The position numbers and the translations under genes were made by a program. Under the pieces are notes generated by a model. That model was given only the letters and a program-made list of their open reading frames with translations. It had not been told where the DNA came from and made no database searches. This document shows, in pieces, positions 42,700 through 51,908 of a stretch of 64,000 bases of DNA. The stretch covers positions 2,046,001-2,110,000 of the forward strand of contig NZ_CP181045.1 of assembly GCF_047795645.1 (NCBI RefSeq), in the 5' to 3' direction. This DNA is from Salipaludibacillus sp047795645 (GTDB taxonomy: Bacteria; Bacillota; Bacilli; Bacillales; Salisediminibacteriaceae). The number at the start of each line of letters is the position of its first letter. The stretch's first letter is position 1.

Positions 42700-43539
42700 T
42701 TAAGCAATCTTATGAAGTGGAAGATGTTTGTTGTTTGTCTCAAAAAATGCTCGTAATAATCTCTCCTCTTGCACACCTACCTCTAATGAGTCCAATGTAT
42801 ACAAAAACACGACACTTTTCTCTCGATATACCCTTTTCATTGCTTCAGATACCGTAGTCGAAGGTAATACGCGAATATATTTTATTGGTCTTTTTACTTG
42901 AATCCTTTTTCTTTCCAATAAAAAACGAAGGAAATGATAATGGCGTTGTTTCCACTCCAAATATAAATGAATCCATAAAAAAATAATAATTGAAATAAGG
43001 TTCAAATGAAAGGGAAGGAGAAATAAACTTCCATAAGTTAGTCCCAATAATACCATAAACGATAATGTAAAGCTAAATTGATATGATTTCTGAAACGGTA
43101 AAAATAGCGTTTTTAACGAAAAAATAAGCTTGCCTCCATCTAATGGCATAATAGGCAAGCAGTTGAACAATAATATCGTCATGTTATGAAACAGGAACAT
43201 GCGATGGTCGCCTGCTGACCAGACTGGCATCGTTACTAGCAGGTAACTTAATCCCATCAACCAAATGTGTTGAAGCGGCCCTGAGATTGTCACAAGAATT
43301 TCTTCTTTTACTGGACGATTCCCATACTCATCCATTTCTGCCATTCCTCCAAATGGAAGTAACGAAATTTGGCGAATACGCCACCCTAATCTGTGCGCCA
43401 TGAAAGCGTGTCCCAATTCATGAATCAACACTATGACAAAAACCATTATAATTTCTTTAAATAGCCCTGTAATACCACCGATACCTAAAATCATCCAAAA
43501 GAGAGGGTGAATTTTAATCTTCCTAAATAAACTAATCAA
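42700..43539 (-). CDS. spoIVFB: Stage IV sporulation protein FB, pro-sigma-K protease
   Basis: Site-2-type intramembrane metalloprotease of 279 aa that releases sigma-K from its pro-form in the mother cell. The zinc site is HELGH in the second membrane segment plus NCLPIMPLDGG (Asp) further on; a CBS-like domain lies at the C-terminus (about 205-279). The start is TTG 43539 within the last codons of spoIVFA (8-bp overlap), so the two are translationally coupled. Confidence 0.95.
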   Translation of the reverse strand: MISLFRKIKIHPLFWMILGIGGITGLFKEIIMVFVIVLIHELGHAFMAHRLGWRIRQISLLPFGGMAEMDEYGNRPVKEEILVTISGPLQHIWLMGLSYLLVTMPVWSAGDHRMFLFHNMTILLFNCLPIMPLDGGKLIFSLKTLFLPFQKSYQFSFTLSFMVLLGLTYGSLFLLPFHLNLISIIIFLWIHLYLEWKQRHYHFLRFLLERKRIQVKRPIKYIRVLPSTTVSEAMKRVYREKSVVFLYTLDSLEVGVQEERLLRAFFETNNKHLPLHKIA

Positions 43540-44359
43540 CGGAGATCACTTCAATTGGGTCAATGAAAGAGTCCCCCTCTTTCAATGCAAAATAGTACAC
43601 TCCTACTGCTGAATCTTCCTCATGTGAAACTTGCGCTAATACTTCTCCTGTATCTACATGATCATACAAATTAACGTGGATATCTTCTAACATTCCATAC
43701 CAAGATTCTCCACCATCATAATGACGAATAACTACCACCTTTCCCCATTCATTTTCTTCATCTTCCCCTATAAATCGGACGACACCGCTTTTAACTGCTT
43801 CAACAGATTCATTCACATCTGTCTCAACAAAAATACCTCGTCCATTTTCATGAAATGTTTCTCGAACGATACCTGATGCAGGTAACGCATATTGTTCAAG
43901 TAAATCTTCATCCATGTCTCCTGGTGCTACCGATTCCATTTGCGTTGGAACTAAAGCTAGTGGACGCCCAAAAAGGTCCTCATACCACAAAGCTACACGA
44001 TCAAATTCAAACTCCGTTTCAAAAACCGAGCGAATATAATTCCTTGGTTGTTCCAATACACCGGTGCTTGATTGCAATACAATTGCCATTATTAAAAATA
44101 AACAAATGCTAGCAAGAGTTTGCATCATAAAAATATCTTTTCGAAAAAATGGTTCAGGCTTTCGCTTCGGTGCTGGAAGACCTTTTGATGAGTCAAACGA
44201 ATAAACTGTTTCTTCGCGTTCCTCATCATGTTTTATTCCCCACATAGGATACCCGTCACTACGAAGCCTTTCCCTAGGTCTTTCTGGCGTTTTTTGTATA
44301 TTTCGCCTACGTCTTTTCGCCTCAATTTGTTTTTTTAATTTTGATATTCTGTCTGCCAT
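43532..44359 (-). CDS. spoIVFA: Stage IV sporulation protein FA
   Basis: A 275-aa regulator that holds SpoIVFB inactive with BofA until the forespore signal arrives. An Arg/Lys-rich cytoplasmic part (about 1-70) precedes one membrane segment (about 77-97), then an extracytoplasmic LytM-like domain (about 160-270: GKVVVIRHYDGGESWYGMLE, HVDTGEVLAQVS) lacking a full metal site. GAGGATGAG is upstream of the ATG. Order minD-spoIVFA-spoIVFB as in Bacillus. Confidence 0.93.
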   Translation of the reverse strand: MADRISKLKKQIEAKRRRRNIQKTPERPRERLRSDGYPMWGIKHDEEREETVYSFDSSKGLPAPKRKPEPFFRKDIFMMQTLASICLFLIMAIVLQSSTGVLEQPRNYIRSVFETEFEFDRVALWYEDLFGRPLALVPTQMESVAPGDMDEDLLEQYALPASGIVRETFHENGRGIFVETDVNESVEAVKSGVVRFIGEDEENEWGKVVVIRHYDGGESWYGMLEDIHVNLYDHVDTGEVLAQVSHEEDSAVGVYYFALKEGDSFIDPIEVISVD

Positions 44360-44575
44360 ATGTCACTCATCCTCGTCAATAGTTTCGTCATAGTTCATAT
44401 TTATGTCTTGTCCACCCTTGCTAGAACTTAAAATGGCTAAACATATATTGTATATGAACGCAAAAAATCCCTCTTCAAAAAAAAGAGGGGAAATATATTA
44501 ATATAAGGGGGTTATGGTATTGTATTCGCAACATACAAATATGTGAGGCAAAATGTTTTTGTTATTATTACAAGT

Positions 44576-44605
44576 AAAAAACAACGACGATTTGTCGTTG
44601 TTTTT
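44576..44605 (-). terminator. Terminator behind minD
   Basis: AAAACAACGAC pairs with GTCGTTGTTTT around GATTT; T-rich tails on both strands. It separates minCD from spoIVFAB. Confidence 0.85.
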
Positions 44606-44606
44606 C

Positions 44607-45407
44607 CTAACCTCTCATACCGAGAAATTTTTTCATTTTCACAAATACACCTGTTTGGTCTTCCAAAGACATAAGAGGTACCGTCTCTCCTATGATTCTT
44701 CTGCTAATATTTCTGTATGCAATAGATGCTTTACACTTTGGATCAAGTGCAACTGGTTCTCCGTTATTGGCTGATTTGATGACACCATCATCATCGACAA
44801 CAATACCTAATAAATCAATCGCCAAAATCGAAACAATCTCTTCTACATCCATTGAGTCTCCATTTTTCATCATATGATTACGTATTCGATTAATTACCAA
44901 TTTAGGGGGGGCAACATTCTCTTCTTTTTCTAATAAACCAATAATACGATCTGCATCCCTAACAGACGATATTTCCGGTGTTGTCACTACGATCGCCTGA
45001 TCTGCGCCTGCAACCGCATTTTTGTACCCTTGTTCAATCCCCGCGGGGCAATCTATTAAAATGTAATCATATTCTTGCTTTAGTTCATCAATAAGTACTT
45101 TTATCTGTTCAGGTTCAACAGCAGACTTGTCCTTTGTTTGGGCAGCTGGTAGAAGATAAAGACAATCAAATCTCTTATCTTTAATGAGTGCCTGCTTAAG
45201 TCGGCAGTTTCCTTCAACAACATCAACGAGGTCATAGATGATACGATTTTCTAACCCCATAATAACGTCAAGGTTCCGTAATCCAATGTCTGTATCTACT
45301 AAACAAACTTTCTTCCCAGAAAGTGCAAGTGCGGTTCCAAGATTGGCAGTCGTCGTTGTTTTTCCAACGCCACCTTTTCCAGATGTAACAACAATCGCTT
45401 CTCCCAC
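44607..45407 (-). CDS. minD: Septum site-determining ATPase MinD
   Basis: ParA/MinD ATPase of 266 aa. It has the deviant Walker A GKGGVGKTT, VDTDIGLRNLDVIMGLE, ILIDCPAGIE and a C-terminal amphipathic membrane-targeting helix (VFVKMKKFLG). It recruits MinC to the membrane to block polar division. The start is GTG 45407 behind GGGGGAG, giving MGEAIVVTSGKGG as in B. subtilis. Confidence 0.97.
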   Translation of the reverse strand: MGEAIVVTSGKGGVGKTTTTANLGTALALSGKKVCLVDTDIGLRNLDVIMGLENRIIYDLVDVVEGNCRLKQALIKDKRFDCLYLLPAAQTKDKSAVEPEQIKVLIDELKQEYDYILIDCPAGIEQGYKNAVAGADQAIVVTTPEISSVRDADRIIGLLEKEENVAPPKLVINRIRNHMMKNGDSMDVEEIVSILAIDLLGIVVDDDGVIKSANNGEPVALDPKCKASIAYRNISRRIIGETVPLMSLEDQTGVFVKMKKFLGMRG

Positions 45408-45483
45408 ATCATTCTCCCCCTTCTTCCATTCCATTTTAACATTATTCGTTTAGAAATATCATATCCCTCTAAAACTTATGACC

Positions 45484-46182
45484 CTATCCTATACCCATTG
45501 ATAAATTTGGACGAATGTTAGAAAGTTTTTGCAATTTCTCAATAATCATTTCTTTTTCCCCATTTACAAAAGCGCATTCCATTTCGTCTTGCTTTGTTTC
45601 TTTTTCCTCATTATCTTCTGGAGGACGGCGAATGATCGAAGCAATTCTTAGTTGTGATGGTGTCATGGAAGAGGCACAGATGATCGCTTCATCATTGCCT
45701 GTATACCCAGCATGAGCAACCCCTCGTAGTCTTCCTAATATGTAGATACTACCTGTTGCTTTAACAGTAGCACCTGGGTTTACATCCCCAACTAGCAATA
45801 AATCTCCCTTTAATTCTAACACTTGACCAGATCGAATCATTTTGACGATTCTAGTGATATCGTTGTTTTGCTTCACTTCATTTGCTTCTACTTTTGTGAT
45901 AACTTCAGACTCTACATCATCAATAATCACATTCATTTCTTTCGAGAAAAGACTTTCAAGTTCCTCTATTTGATATTGATCTAAATACCTTTTTCCAATA
46001 AGGACTTTTACTTTAACCGGACCCTGGCTACCATTGTAATTCGTATCTGGACGGTCCGAGAGTTTATCTTTCAATTCATAAATTAAGGCGTCTAAAGAAC
46101 ATTGATCATCTAATAAAAACGTCAAGCCATCCTTTGTCCCTTTTATAATAACATGCTGAGCTTTCTTTTGTTTGCTCGTCAT
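45484..46182 (-). CDS. minC: Septum site-determining protein MinC
   Basis: Inhibitor of FtsZ assembly, 232 aa. N-terminal domain about 1-105, C-terminal beta-helix about 115-215 with RSGQVLELKGDLLLVGDVNPGA split over the characteristic turns, and the MinD-binding ILGRLRGVAHAG. GAGGTGAGAAGG upstream of the ATG. Followed by minD. Confidence 0.96.
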   Translation of the reverse strand: MTSKQKKAQHVIIKGTKDGLTFLLDDQCSLDALIYELKDKLSDRPDTNYNGSQGPVKVKVLIGKRYLDQYQIEELESLFSKEMNVIIDDVESEVITKVEANEVKQNNDITRIVKMIRSGQVLELKGDLLLVGDVNPGATVKATGSIYILGRLRGVAHAGYTGNDEAIICASSMTPSQLRIASIIRRPPEDNEEKETKQDEMECAFVNGEKEMIIEKLQKLSNIRPNLSMGIG

Positions 46183-46227
46183 AGCACCTTCTCACCTCAC
46201 AATCATTAACATATACCATTCATTTGT

Positions 46228-46752
46228 CTAGTTGAGATCTTGCATTTTCCGCTCTGAATACTGAAACCATAATCGCAATGGAAAAGCAAGTGCAGCTATG
46301 ATAACGAAGTTCATGATCATTGTTGGTATAAACCGTACAGAGAGAAATGTTTCGTGAAGAAGCGTTGTATTTCCTAATAACAACATCATCCCATAGACAT
46401 AATATTCTAGTAGGGCAACTCCAAAAGTTACCATTAATATGACAACAAAAATATTTTTCTTAATATAAGGCAGGGGATTACATAAAAGGTAAGCAAGTAA
46501 CCCCATACCAAACGTGTAAATACCAAGAACTTGTGAATAAATAATATCATAGAAAATACCAAAGATAATTCCGTACAAGAGACCATAGCCTCTACCGCGA
46601 TATATCCCCGCTACCAAGATGAGCATAAACATCCATCTTGGAATCAGTTGATATGCGACCCCGTAAAAATCAGGTGCAAAAACTTGATAGACTGTACCTT
46701 CTATTATAAACAGAATAAACAGGACAATGAATGTAGAATAGCGAATAATCAT
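46228..46752 (-). CDS. mreD: Rod shape-determining protein MreD
   Basis: Membrane protein of 174 aa with five to six TM segments, linking MreB to the peptidoglycan elongation machinery. The RGRGYGLLYGIIFGIFYDII segment is typical. Its ATG shares one base with the mreC stop (TGATG), showing coupled translation. Confidence 0.93.
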   Translation of the reverse strand: MIIRYSTFIVLFILFIIEGTVYQVFAPDFYGVAYQLIPRWMFMLILVAGIYRGRGYGLLYGIIFGIFYDIIYSQVLGIYTFGMGLLAYLLCNPLPYIKKNIFVVILMVTFGVALLEYYVYGMMLLLGNTTLLHETFLSVRFIPTMIMNFVIIAALAFPLRLWFQYSERKMQDLN

Positions 46753-47636
46753 CAGTCTTCGTCCTCAACATCAGGATTAATTTCATCCTCAATCGTCGGT
46801 GCACTGCGTTCGACTACCATCACATAATCAAGATGATAAAAATTTGCAGATGGCTCGACATACGCAGTTTGCGTCAAGCCGAACTCATCATATTCATAGT
46901 CAACGATCTCCCCAATTACAAGATTTTGTGGAAATACACCGCCTTTACCAGAAGTTGCAACGGTTTGCCCTGTTTCAAGTTCCACGTTAATATCAATCAT
47001 TGTAAACTGTAAATACCCGCTTTCGTGATCGATACCTTCGATGAAGCCATCAATCGTTTCGTCTGCGAGAACCATAGCTGAAATCCGATTCGTTACATCC
47101 TGATCACTGAGTAACTGAATAGAAGATGAGAACTGAGAAACTTGAGCAATTTTACCAATAAGCCCTCCAGAAGTTATCACAGCCATATTTTCTTCAATAC
47201 CATCCTGTGCTCCCTTGTTAATACCAACTTGTTCATTCCATCGGTCTGGAGAGCGATGGATAACGAGAGCTGATCGAACAGTATAATCCATTAAATCTGG
47301 ATCATCCAATAACCCTATCGCACCTTCTAATTCCTCGTTTCGTCTTCGCAATTGGCTCAATTCAACTTGTAACGAAGCGTACTCATCAAGATGAGATTTC
47401 AATACTTGATTTTCTTCATATAAGTTTCTCATATCATTCGCGTTCTCAAAGAAACCCGCTACAAAATGAGCGGGTCTTGAAAAAGCTGACTGCACCGAAC
47501 CGACTGTATCCGTAACAATTTGCTCTGGCCAAGATAAAGCTCTGCGGTCACTGATCGAATAGCCAATTAATGCGACAAGGATAATCATACAAACTAACAA
47601 GACGATCAGTCGCTTATTCGAAAAAAATGGAGACAT
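46752..47636 (-). CDS. mreC: Rod shape-determining protein MreC
   Basis: A 294-aa bitopic protein with an N-terminal TM (about 8-28), a coiled coil (about 65-110) and a beta-rich extracellular domain with VIHRSPDRWNEQVGINKGAQ and ITSGGLIGKI, the MreC signature, ending in an acidic tail. It scaffolds the cell-wall elongasome. ATG 47636 has AGTAGGTG upstream and is preferred over a GTG three codons before. Confidence 0.95.
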   Translation of the reverse strand: MSPFFSNKRLIVLLVCMIILVALIGYSISDRRALSWPEQIVTDTVGSVQSAFSRPAHFVAGFFENANDMRNLYEENQVLKSHLDEYASLQVELSQLRRRNEELEGAIGLLDDPDLMDYTVRSALVIHRSPDRWNEQVGINKGAQDGIEENMAVITSGGLIGKIAQVSQFSSSIQLLSDQDVTNRISAMVLADETIDGFIEGIDHESGYLQFTMIDINVELETGQTVATSGKGGVFPQNLVIGEIVDYEYDEFGLTQTAYVEPSANFYHLDYVMVVERSAPTIEDEINPDVEDED

Positions 47637-47649
47637 GTGCGACACCTAC

Positions 47650-48690
47650 TTACCCTTTTCTATTTGATCGAACTGTAATTCCTGCTTTTGACCGAAATAA
47701 ATGAAGATTTTCCAATGCGCGCCCTGTTCCGATAGCTACACAATCCAACGGATCTTCGGACACGAGCACTGGCATATTCGTTTCGTCACTCAACACTTTA
47801 TCAAGGTTTCGTAGGAGTGCTCCTCCACCTGTTAACACTATTCCCCGATCCATAATGTCTGCTGCTAATTCTGGCGGTGACTGTTCTAACGTATCTTTTA
47901 CTGCTTGAATAATTTGTGTCACGGTATCTGCTAGTGCTCTTGTAATTTCATCTGAATGAATCGTAATTGTCTTCGGCAAACCAGAGACTAAATCACGTCC
48001 ACGGATATCCATTTCCTCGTTAGGATCTGGATTTCCAGCACTACCAATTTCAAATTTAATCGCTTCTGCCGTACGCTCACCGATCATCAAGCTATACGTC
48101 TTTTTGACATATTGAATAATTGCATCGTCCATTTCATCACCAGCAACTCGAACTGATTCACTTGTTACAATGCCGCCTAAAGAAATAATTGCGACTTCCG
48201 TAGTTCCCCCACCGATGTCGACAATCATACTTCCAGTTGGTTCCCAAACCGGTAAGTTCGCACCAATCGCTGCAGCAAATGGCTCCTCAATAGTGTATGC
48301 TTCCTTTGCTCCAGCTTGCTTTGTCGCATCTTCTACTGCTCGTTTTTCAACGGCAGTAATTCCAGATGGGACACATACCATCACATTCGGCTTTCTTGTG
48401 AAAATAGAGCGATTGCGCAGAGCCTGTTGTATAAAATGTTTCATCATTGTCGCTGTTGTATCAAAATCAGCGATTACGCCATCCTTCATTGGACGAATCG
48501 CAACAATATTTCCTGGGGTTCTACCAATCATATTTTTCGCATCATTTCCTACCGCTTCTATATTTCCTGAATCTGAGCGTATCGCAACTACGGAAGGTTC
48601 TCGGAGAATGACCCCTTTTCCTTTTACGTAAACTAGTGTATTAGCTGTCCCTAAATCAATTCCTAAATCTTTTGAAAAACCTGCAAACAT
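47650..48690 (-). CDS. mreB: Rod shape-determining protein MreB
   Basis: Bacterial actin of 346 aa. It opens with DLGIDLGTANTLVYVKGKG, has IVDIGGGTTEVAIISLGGIV (phosphate 2), and GIVLTGGGALLRNL (adenosine site). It directs lateral wall synthesis. AAGGGAG precedes the ATG. First gene of mreBCD. The 250-bp gap before it holds no recognised gene and should contain the mre promoter. Confidence 0.97.
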   Translation of the reverse strand: MFAGFSKDLGIDLGTANTLVYVKGKGVILREPSVVAIRSDSGNIEAVGNDAKNMIGRTPGNIVAIRPMKDGVIADFDTTATMMKHFIQQALRNRSIFTRKPNVMVCVPSGITAVEKRAVEDATKQAGAKEAYTIEEPFAAAIGANLPVWEPTGSMIVDIGGGTTEVAIISLGGIVTSESVRVAGDEMDDAIIQYVKKTYSLMIGERTAEAIKFEIGSAGNPDPNEEMDIRGRDLVSGLPKTITIHSDEITRALADTVTQIIQAVKDTLEQSPPELAADIMDRGIVLTGGGALLRNLDKVLSDETNMPVLVSEDPLDCVAIGTGRALENLHLFRSKAGITVRSNRKG

Positions 48691-48942
48691 CTATGTAATC
48701 TCCCTTCGTTCGTAAAAACTTTCATCTGTCTCATTAGTTAGATAATAATCCTAATTTTCATGATAAAGTCTCATAAGAATAATTATACTCAATCTTTGCT
48801 CTTATGAGTAGCTTTTTCACAGATACACACAAAAATCCTTATTTTATCCTAACACAACCTTGAATTCATGTACATATTCAGATTATAGTAACAGATTTTA
48901 GTCGAAAGGAACATCACTTAGGTAGGGAAATATGCTTTTTAG

Positions 48943-49629
48943 TTAGACGTAACCTTTTTCTTTTAAAGAACAAAACCGTTGATCACCGATGATAACATGA
49001 TCGAGAAGTTCAATTCCTAACATTTTTCCGGACTCAGTTAATCGCTTTGTTACGTCTATATCTTCTTGGCTTGGTGCGGGATCGCCGGAGGGGTGATTAT
49101 GTAGGCAGACGATCGAGGCTGCTGAGTAACGAAAGGCTTCTTTGTAAATTTCTCTCGGGTGGCAAATCGACGCATTGAGGCTTCCTATAAAAATAGTTTT
49201 TTTGTGGATAATTTGATTTTTCGTATTTAAATAAAGAACGATGAAGTGTTCTTGATTGAGGTGACGCATCTCGTCCATCATATAATGAGAGACATCTTCT
49301 GGGGAACGGATCACGTAACGATCCTCTGCGGGAAATTGTTGAATTCGTTTACCTAACTCAAGCGCTGCTCGGAGCTGAACAGCTTTTGCTTCACCAATTC
49401 CACGAATATCCATTAACTCTTTGATGGAAGCATCTTTCAAAAGTTTCAATCCGTCAAAATGTTGAATCACTCTTGCCGCAAGTTGCAGTACCGACTCTGA
49501 TTTCGTCCCTGAACCTAGTAGTAAAGCAATTAGCTCTTGATTTGATAAAGCTTGGGGACCATCTCTTACCAATCGTTCTCTTGGTCTTTCACTTTTAGGG
49601 ACGTCTCTGATCATCATTGACATCGTCAT
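48943..49629 (-). CDS. radC: RadC family protein (JAB domain)
   Basis: A 228-aa UPF0758 protein with an N-terminal helix-hairpin-helix region (ALSNQELIALLLGSGTK, MDIRGIGEAKAVQL) and a C-terminal JAB/MPN metalloprotease-like domain with HNHPSGDPAPSQED. The exact role is unclear despite its name. AAAGGAGG upstream of the ATG. Conserved neighbour of maf and mreB. Confidence 0.95.
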   Translation of the reverse strand: MTMSMMIRDVPKSERPRERLVRDGPQALSNQELIALLLGSGTKSESVLQLAARVIQHFDGLKLLKDASIKELMDIRGIGEAKAVQLRAALELGKRIQQFPAEDRYVIRSPEDVSHYMMDEMRHLNQEHFIVLYLNTKNQIIHKKTIFIGSLNASICHPREIYKEAFRYSAASIVCLHNHPSGDPAPSQEDIDVTKRLTESGKMLGIELLDHVIIGDQRFCSLKEKGYV

Positions 49630-49701
49630 ACAGAATAAATCCTCCTTTTTCTGATCACCTCTTGTTTTGGTGTATTAAGATATTCACCGCGTCAAAGGAG
49701 A

Positions 49702-50268
49702 TCATCGATTGTTATTAAATTGTTTTAAAGCACGCACAACCTTTGCGATTGGAAGCCCGACAATTGTAAAGTAGTCCCCGTTAATTTTTTCCACAAGTGT
49801 TGCTCCTAGACCTTGAATCCCATATGCTCCAGCTTTATCAAATGGTTCACCGCTATCGATATAGTCAACTATCTCCTCCGATGTGAGCGGATAGAAATAA
49901 ACCCGTGTCTTTTCAACAAATGTCATTTTATTGTCTTGCGAAAGCAAAGTGACACCTGTTAATACGTGGTGAGATCTACCGGAGAGTAATTGGAGCATTT
50001 TATTAGCATCATGTTTGTCAGTCGGTTTTCCTAGGATGATGTTATCAATCACGACAATCGTATCTGCTGCTAAAATAAGCTTATTTTCGTTTCGGCTAAA
50101 CACATCTTCTGCCTTCTGATACGCTAACGAAGCAACTACCTCTTCAGGCGTGTCTGTTTCAACTATTTTTTCTTCTACTTCACTTGGGATGACCGTAAAT
50201 GAAAGTCCAATTTGTTCTAGGAGTTCTTTTCTTCGTGGGGATTGAGAGGCTAATACGAAAGGTTTCAT
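49702..50268 (-). CDS. maf: Maf nucleotide pyrophosphatase
   Basis: A 188-aa Maf/YceF-family enzyme that hydrolyses non-canonical or pyrimidine nucleoside triphosphates and is linked to septum inhibition. Motifs: LASQSPRRKELLEQIGL, AADTIV and KPTD, GRSHHVLTGVTL, DKAGAYGIQG. The maf-radC-mreB order is that of Bacillus. Confidence 0.96.
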   Translation of the reverse strand: MKPFVLASQSPRRKELLEQIGLSFTVIPSEVEEKIVETDTPEEVVASLAYQKAEDVFSRNENKLILAADTIVVIDNIILGKPTDKHDANKMLQLLSGRSHHVLTGVTLLSQDNKMTFVEKTRVYFYPLTSEEIVDYIDSGEPFDKAGAYGIQGLGATLVEKINGDYFTIVGLPIAKVVRALKQFNNNR

Positions 50269-50310
50269 GCGAGTCCACTTCCTTTATAACAGAAATTTAT
50301 ATACTAGAAA

Positions 50311-50354
50311 GATAAGGAAGAAACTAAGTTAATTCTACTTGACTCTTCCTTATC
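50311..50354 (-). terminator. Probable terminator behind aspA
   Basis: GATAAGGAAGA pairs perfectly with TCTTCCTTATC around a 22-nt loop, about 30 bp behind the aspA stop; the T-run is weak. Confidence 0.5.
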
Positions 50355-50382
50355 AATCAAGTTAATTAATCGGAATTTCCAG

Positions 50383-51819
50383 TTATTCTTCTCCAAAAAT
50401 CAGTTCTTTTGCTGCAATTCCTGGATTGGTCATCTCTTTCGGATGAAGAATTCGATCCAACTCTTCTTCTGATAAAATCCCTCGTTCCAGACAGATTTCC
50501 CTAACAGGACGATTTGATGTAATCGCTTCTTTAGCAATGCGGGCGGCAGTCTCATAGCCAACATGAGGATTAATTGCCGTAATAATTCCAACACTATTTT
50601 CTACCAACATTTTACAACGATCAATATTAGCTTCAATACCATCAATCGCGAATTTTTCGAATACGTTTATTCCATTTTGTAAAATTGTAAATGACTGTAA
50701 TAAATTTAATACCAATACAGGTTCCATCACGTTAAGTTCTAATTGCCCAGCTTCCGATGCGAGGCTAATCGTGTGATCGTTCCCAATCACTTGAAAAGAT
50801 ATTTGGTTGATTACTTCACACATGACAGGATTGACTTTTCCTGGCATGATAGAAGACCCTGCCTGTCTTGGTGGCAAGTTGATTTCATTCAACCCAGTTC
50901 GTGGTCCTGAACTCATTAAACGAAGATCATTGGCGATTTTAGATAGATTGATCGCCAGTATTTTCATCGTACTTGAAAGCATGGTGTAGGCATCTGTGTT
51001 TTGCGTAGCATCAACTAAATTCTCCGCTCGATGAATTGGCATTCCGGTCATTTCTGCGAGGTTCTTTGTAACTTTATCAATATATTCTGGCATTGCATTC
51101 AATCCAGTTCCAACTGCGGTAGCACCCAAGTTGACTTCATAAAGATGGTCAACAGATTGTTTTATGCGAGTAAGATCTCTTGAAAGCAATCGTCTGTATG
51201 AGCCAAATTCTTGCCCTAAACGAATTGGAACAGCATCCTGCAAATGAGTTCTTCCCATTTTAATAACTTCATCAAATTCAAGTTCTTTCTTCTCCATTGT
51301 AGCTACTAAATCAGTTAAAGCAGTAATCAATCCGGTTGATAAATGAAGACATGCAATATGAATCGCTGTTGGAAACGCATCGTTTGTTGATTGCGCCATA
51401 TTAACGTGGGTGGTGGGACTTACTTTCATATATTCTCCCTTTTGACCACCTAATATTTCAATCGCCCGATTCGCAATGACCTCATTTGCATTCATGTTAA
51501 ACGACGTTCCTGCTCCACCTTGAATGCTATCGACGATAAATTCGCTATTTAGCTTGCCATCAATGACATCATCAGCTGCTTCTATGATCGCTCCTGCAAT
51601 GCCTTTGTTTAACATACCTACTTCTGCATTTGCCTTTGCTGCAGCCTTTTTCACATAGCCAAACGCTTTAATTAATTCACTGTGGGGCGGATATCCTGTT
51701 ATTGGAAAGTTCTCTTGAGCCCTGATTGTCTGAATCCCATAATACGCATGGGCTGGTAATTGTTTCTCCCCCATTAGATCTCGTTCTATTCTCGTTTTAT
51801 CTGAAGATGATCTATTCAT
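50383..51819 (-). CDS. aspA: Aspartate ammonia-lyase
   Basis: Aspartase of 478 aa (fumarase/aspartase superfamily) converting aspartate to fumarate and ammonia. It carries GEKQLPAHAYYGIQT at the N-terminus, STNDAFPTA, GRTHLQDAVPI and the signature GSSIMPGKVNP with the catalytic Ser. ATG 51819 has AAAGGGG upstream. It interrupts the spoIIB-maf order seen in B. subtilis, where aspartase lies in the ans operon, so it has probably been inserted or relocated here. Confidence 0.94.
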   Translation of the reverse strand: MNRSSSDKTRIERDLMGEKQLPAHAYYGIQTIRAQENFPITGYPPHSELIKAFGYVKKAAAKANAEVGMLNKGIAGAIIEAADDVIDGKLNSEFIVDSIQGGAGTSFNMNANEVIANRAIEILGGQKGEYMKVSPTTHVNMAQSTNDAFPTAIHIACLHLSTGLITALTDLVATMEKKELEFDEVIKMGRTHLQDAVPIRLGQEFGSYRRLLSRDLTRIKQSVDHLYEVNLGATAVGTGLNAMPEYIDKVTKNLAEMTGMPIHRAENLVDATQNTDAYTMLSSTMKILAINLSKIANDLRLMSSGPRTGLNEINLPPRQAGSSIMPGKVNPVMCEVINQISFQVIGNDHTISLASEAGQLELNVMEPVLVLNLLQSFTILQNGINVFEKFAIDGIEANIDRCKMLVENSVGIITAINPHVGYETAARIAKEAITSNRPVREICLERGILSEEELDRILHPKEMTNPGIAAKELIFGEE

Positions 51820-51908
51820 ATCCGACCCCTTTCCGACACTAACGTACGTTATCTCTCTCTTTGTTATCATTATTTAAGATGCACAAAAGAGTTCCGAGTT
51901 ATAGAAAA

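Noticed and set aside
48170..48631. 153-codon open frame opposite mreB
   Set aside because: Antisense shadow of a highly conserved gene.
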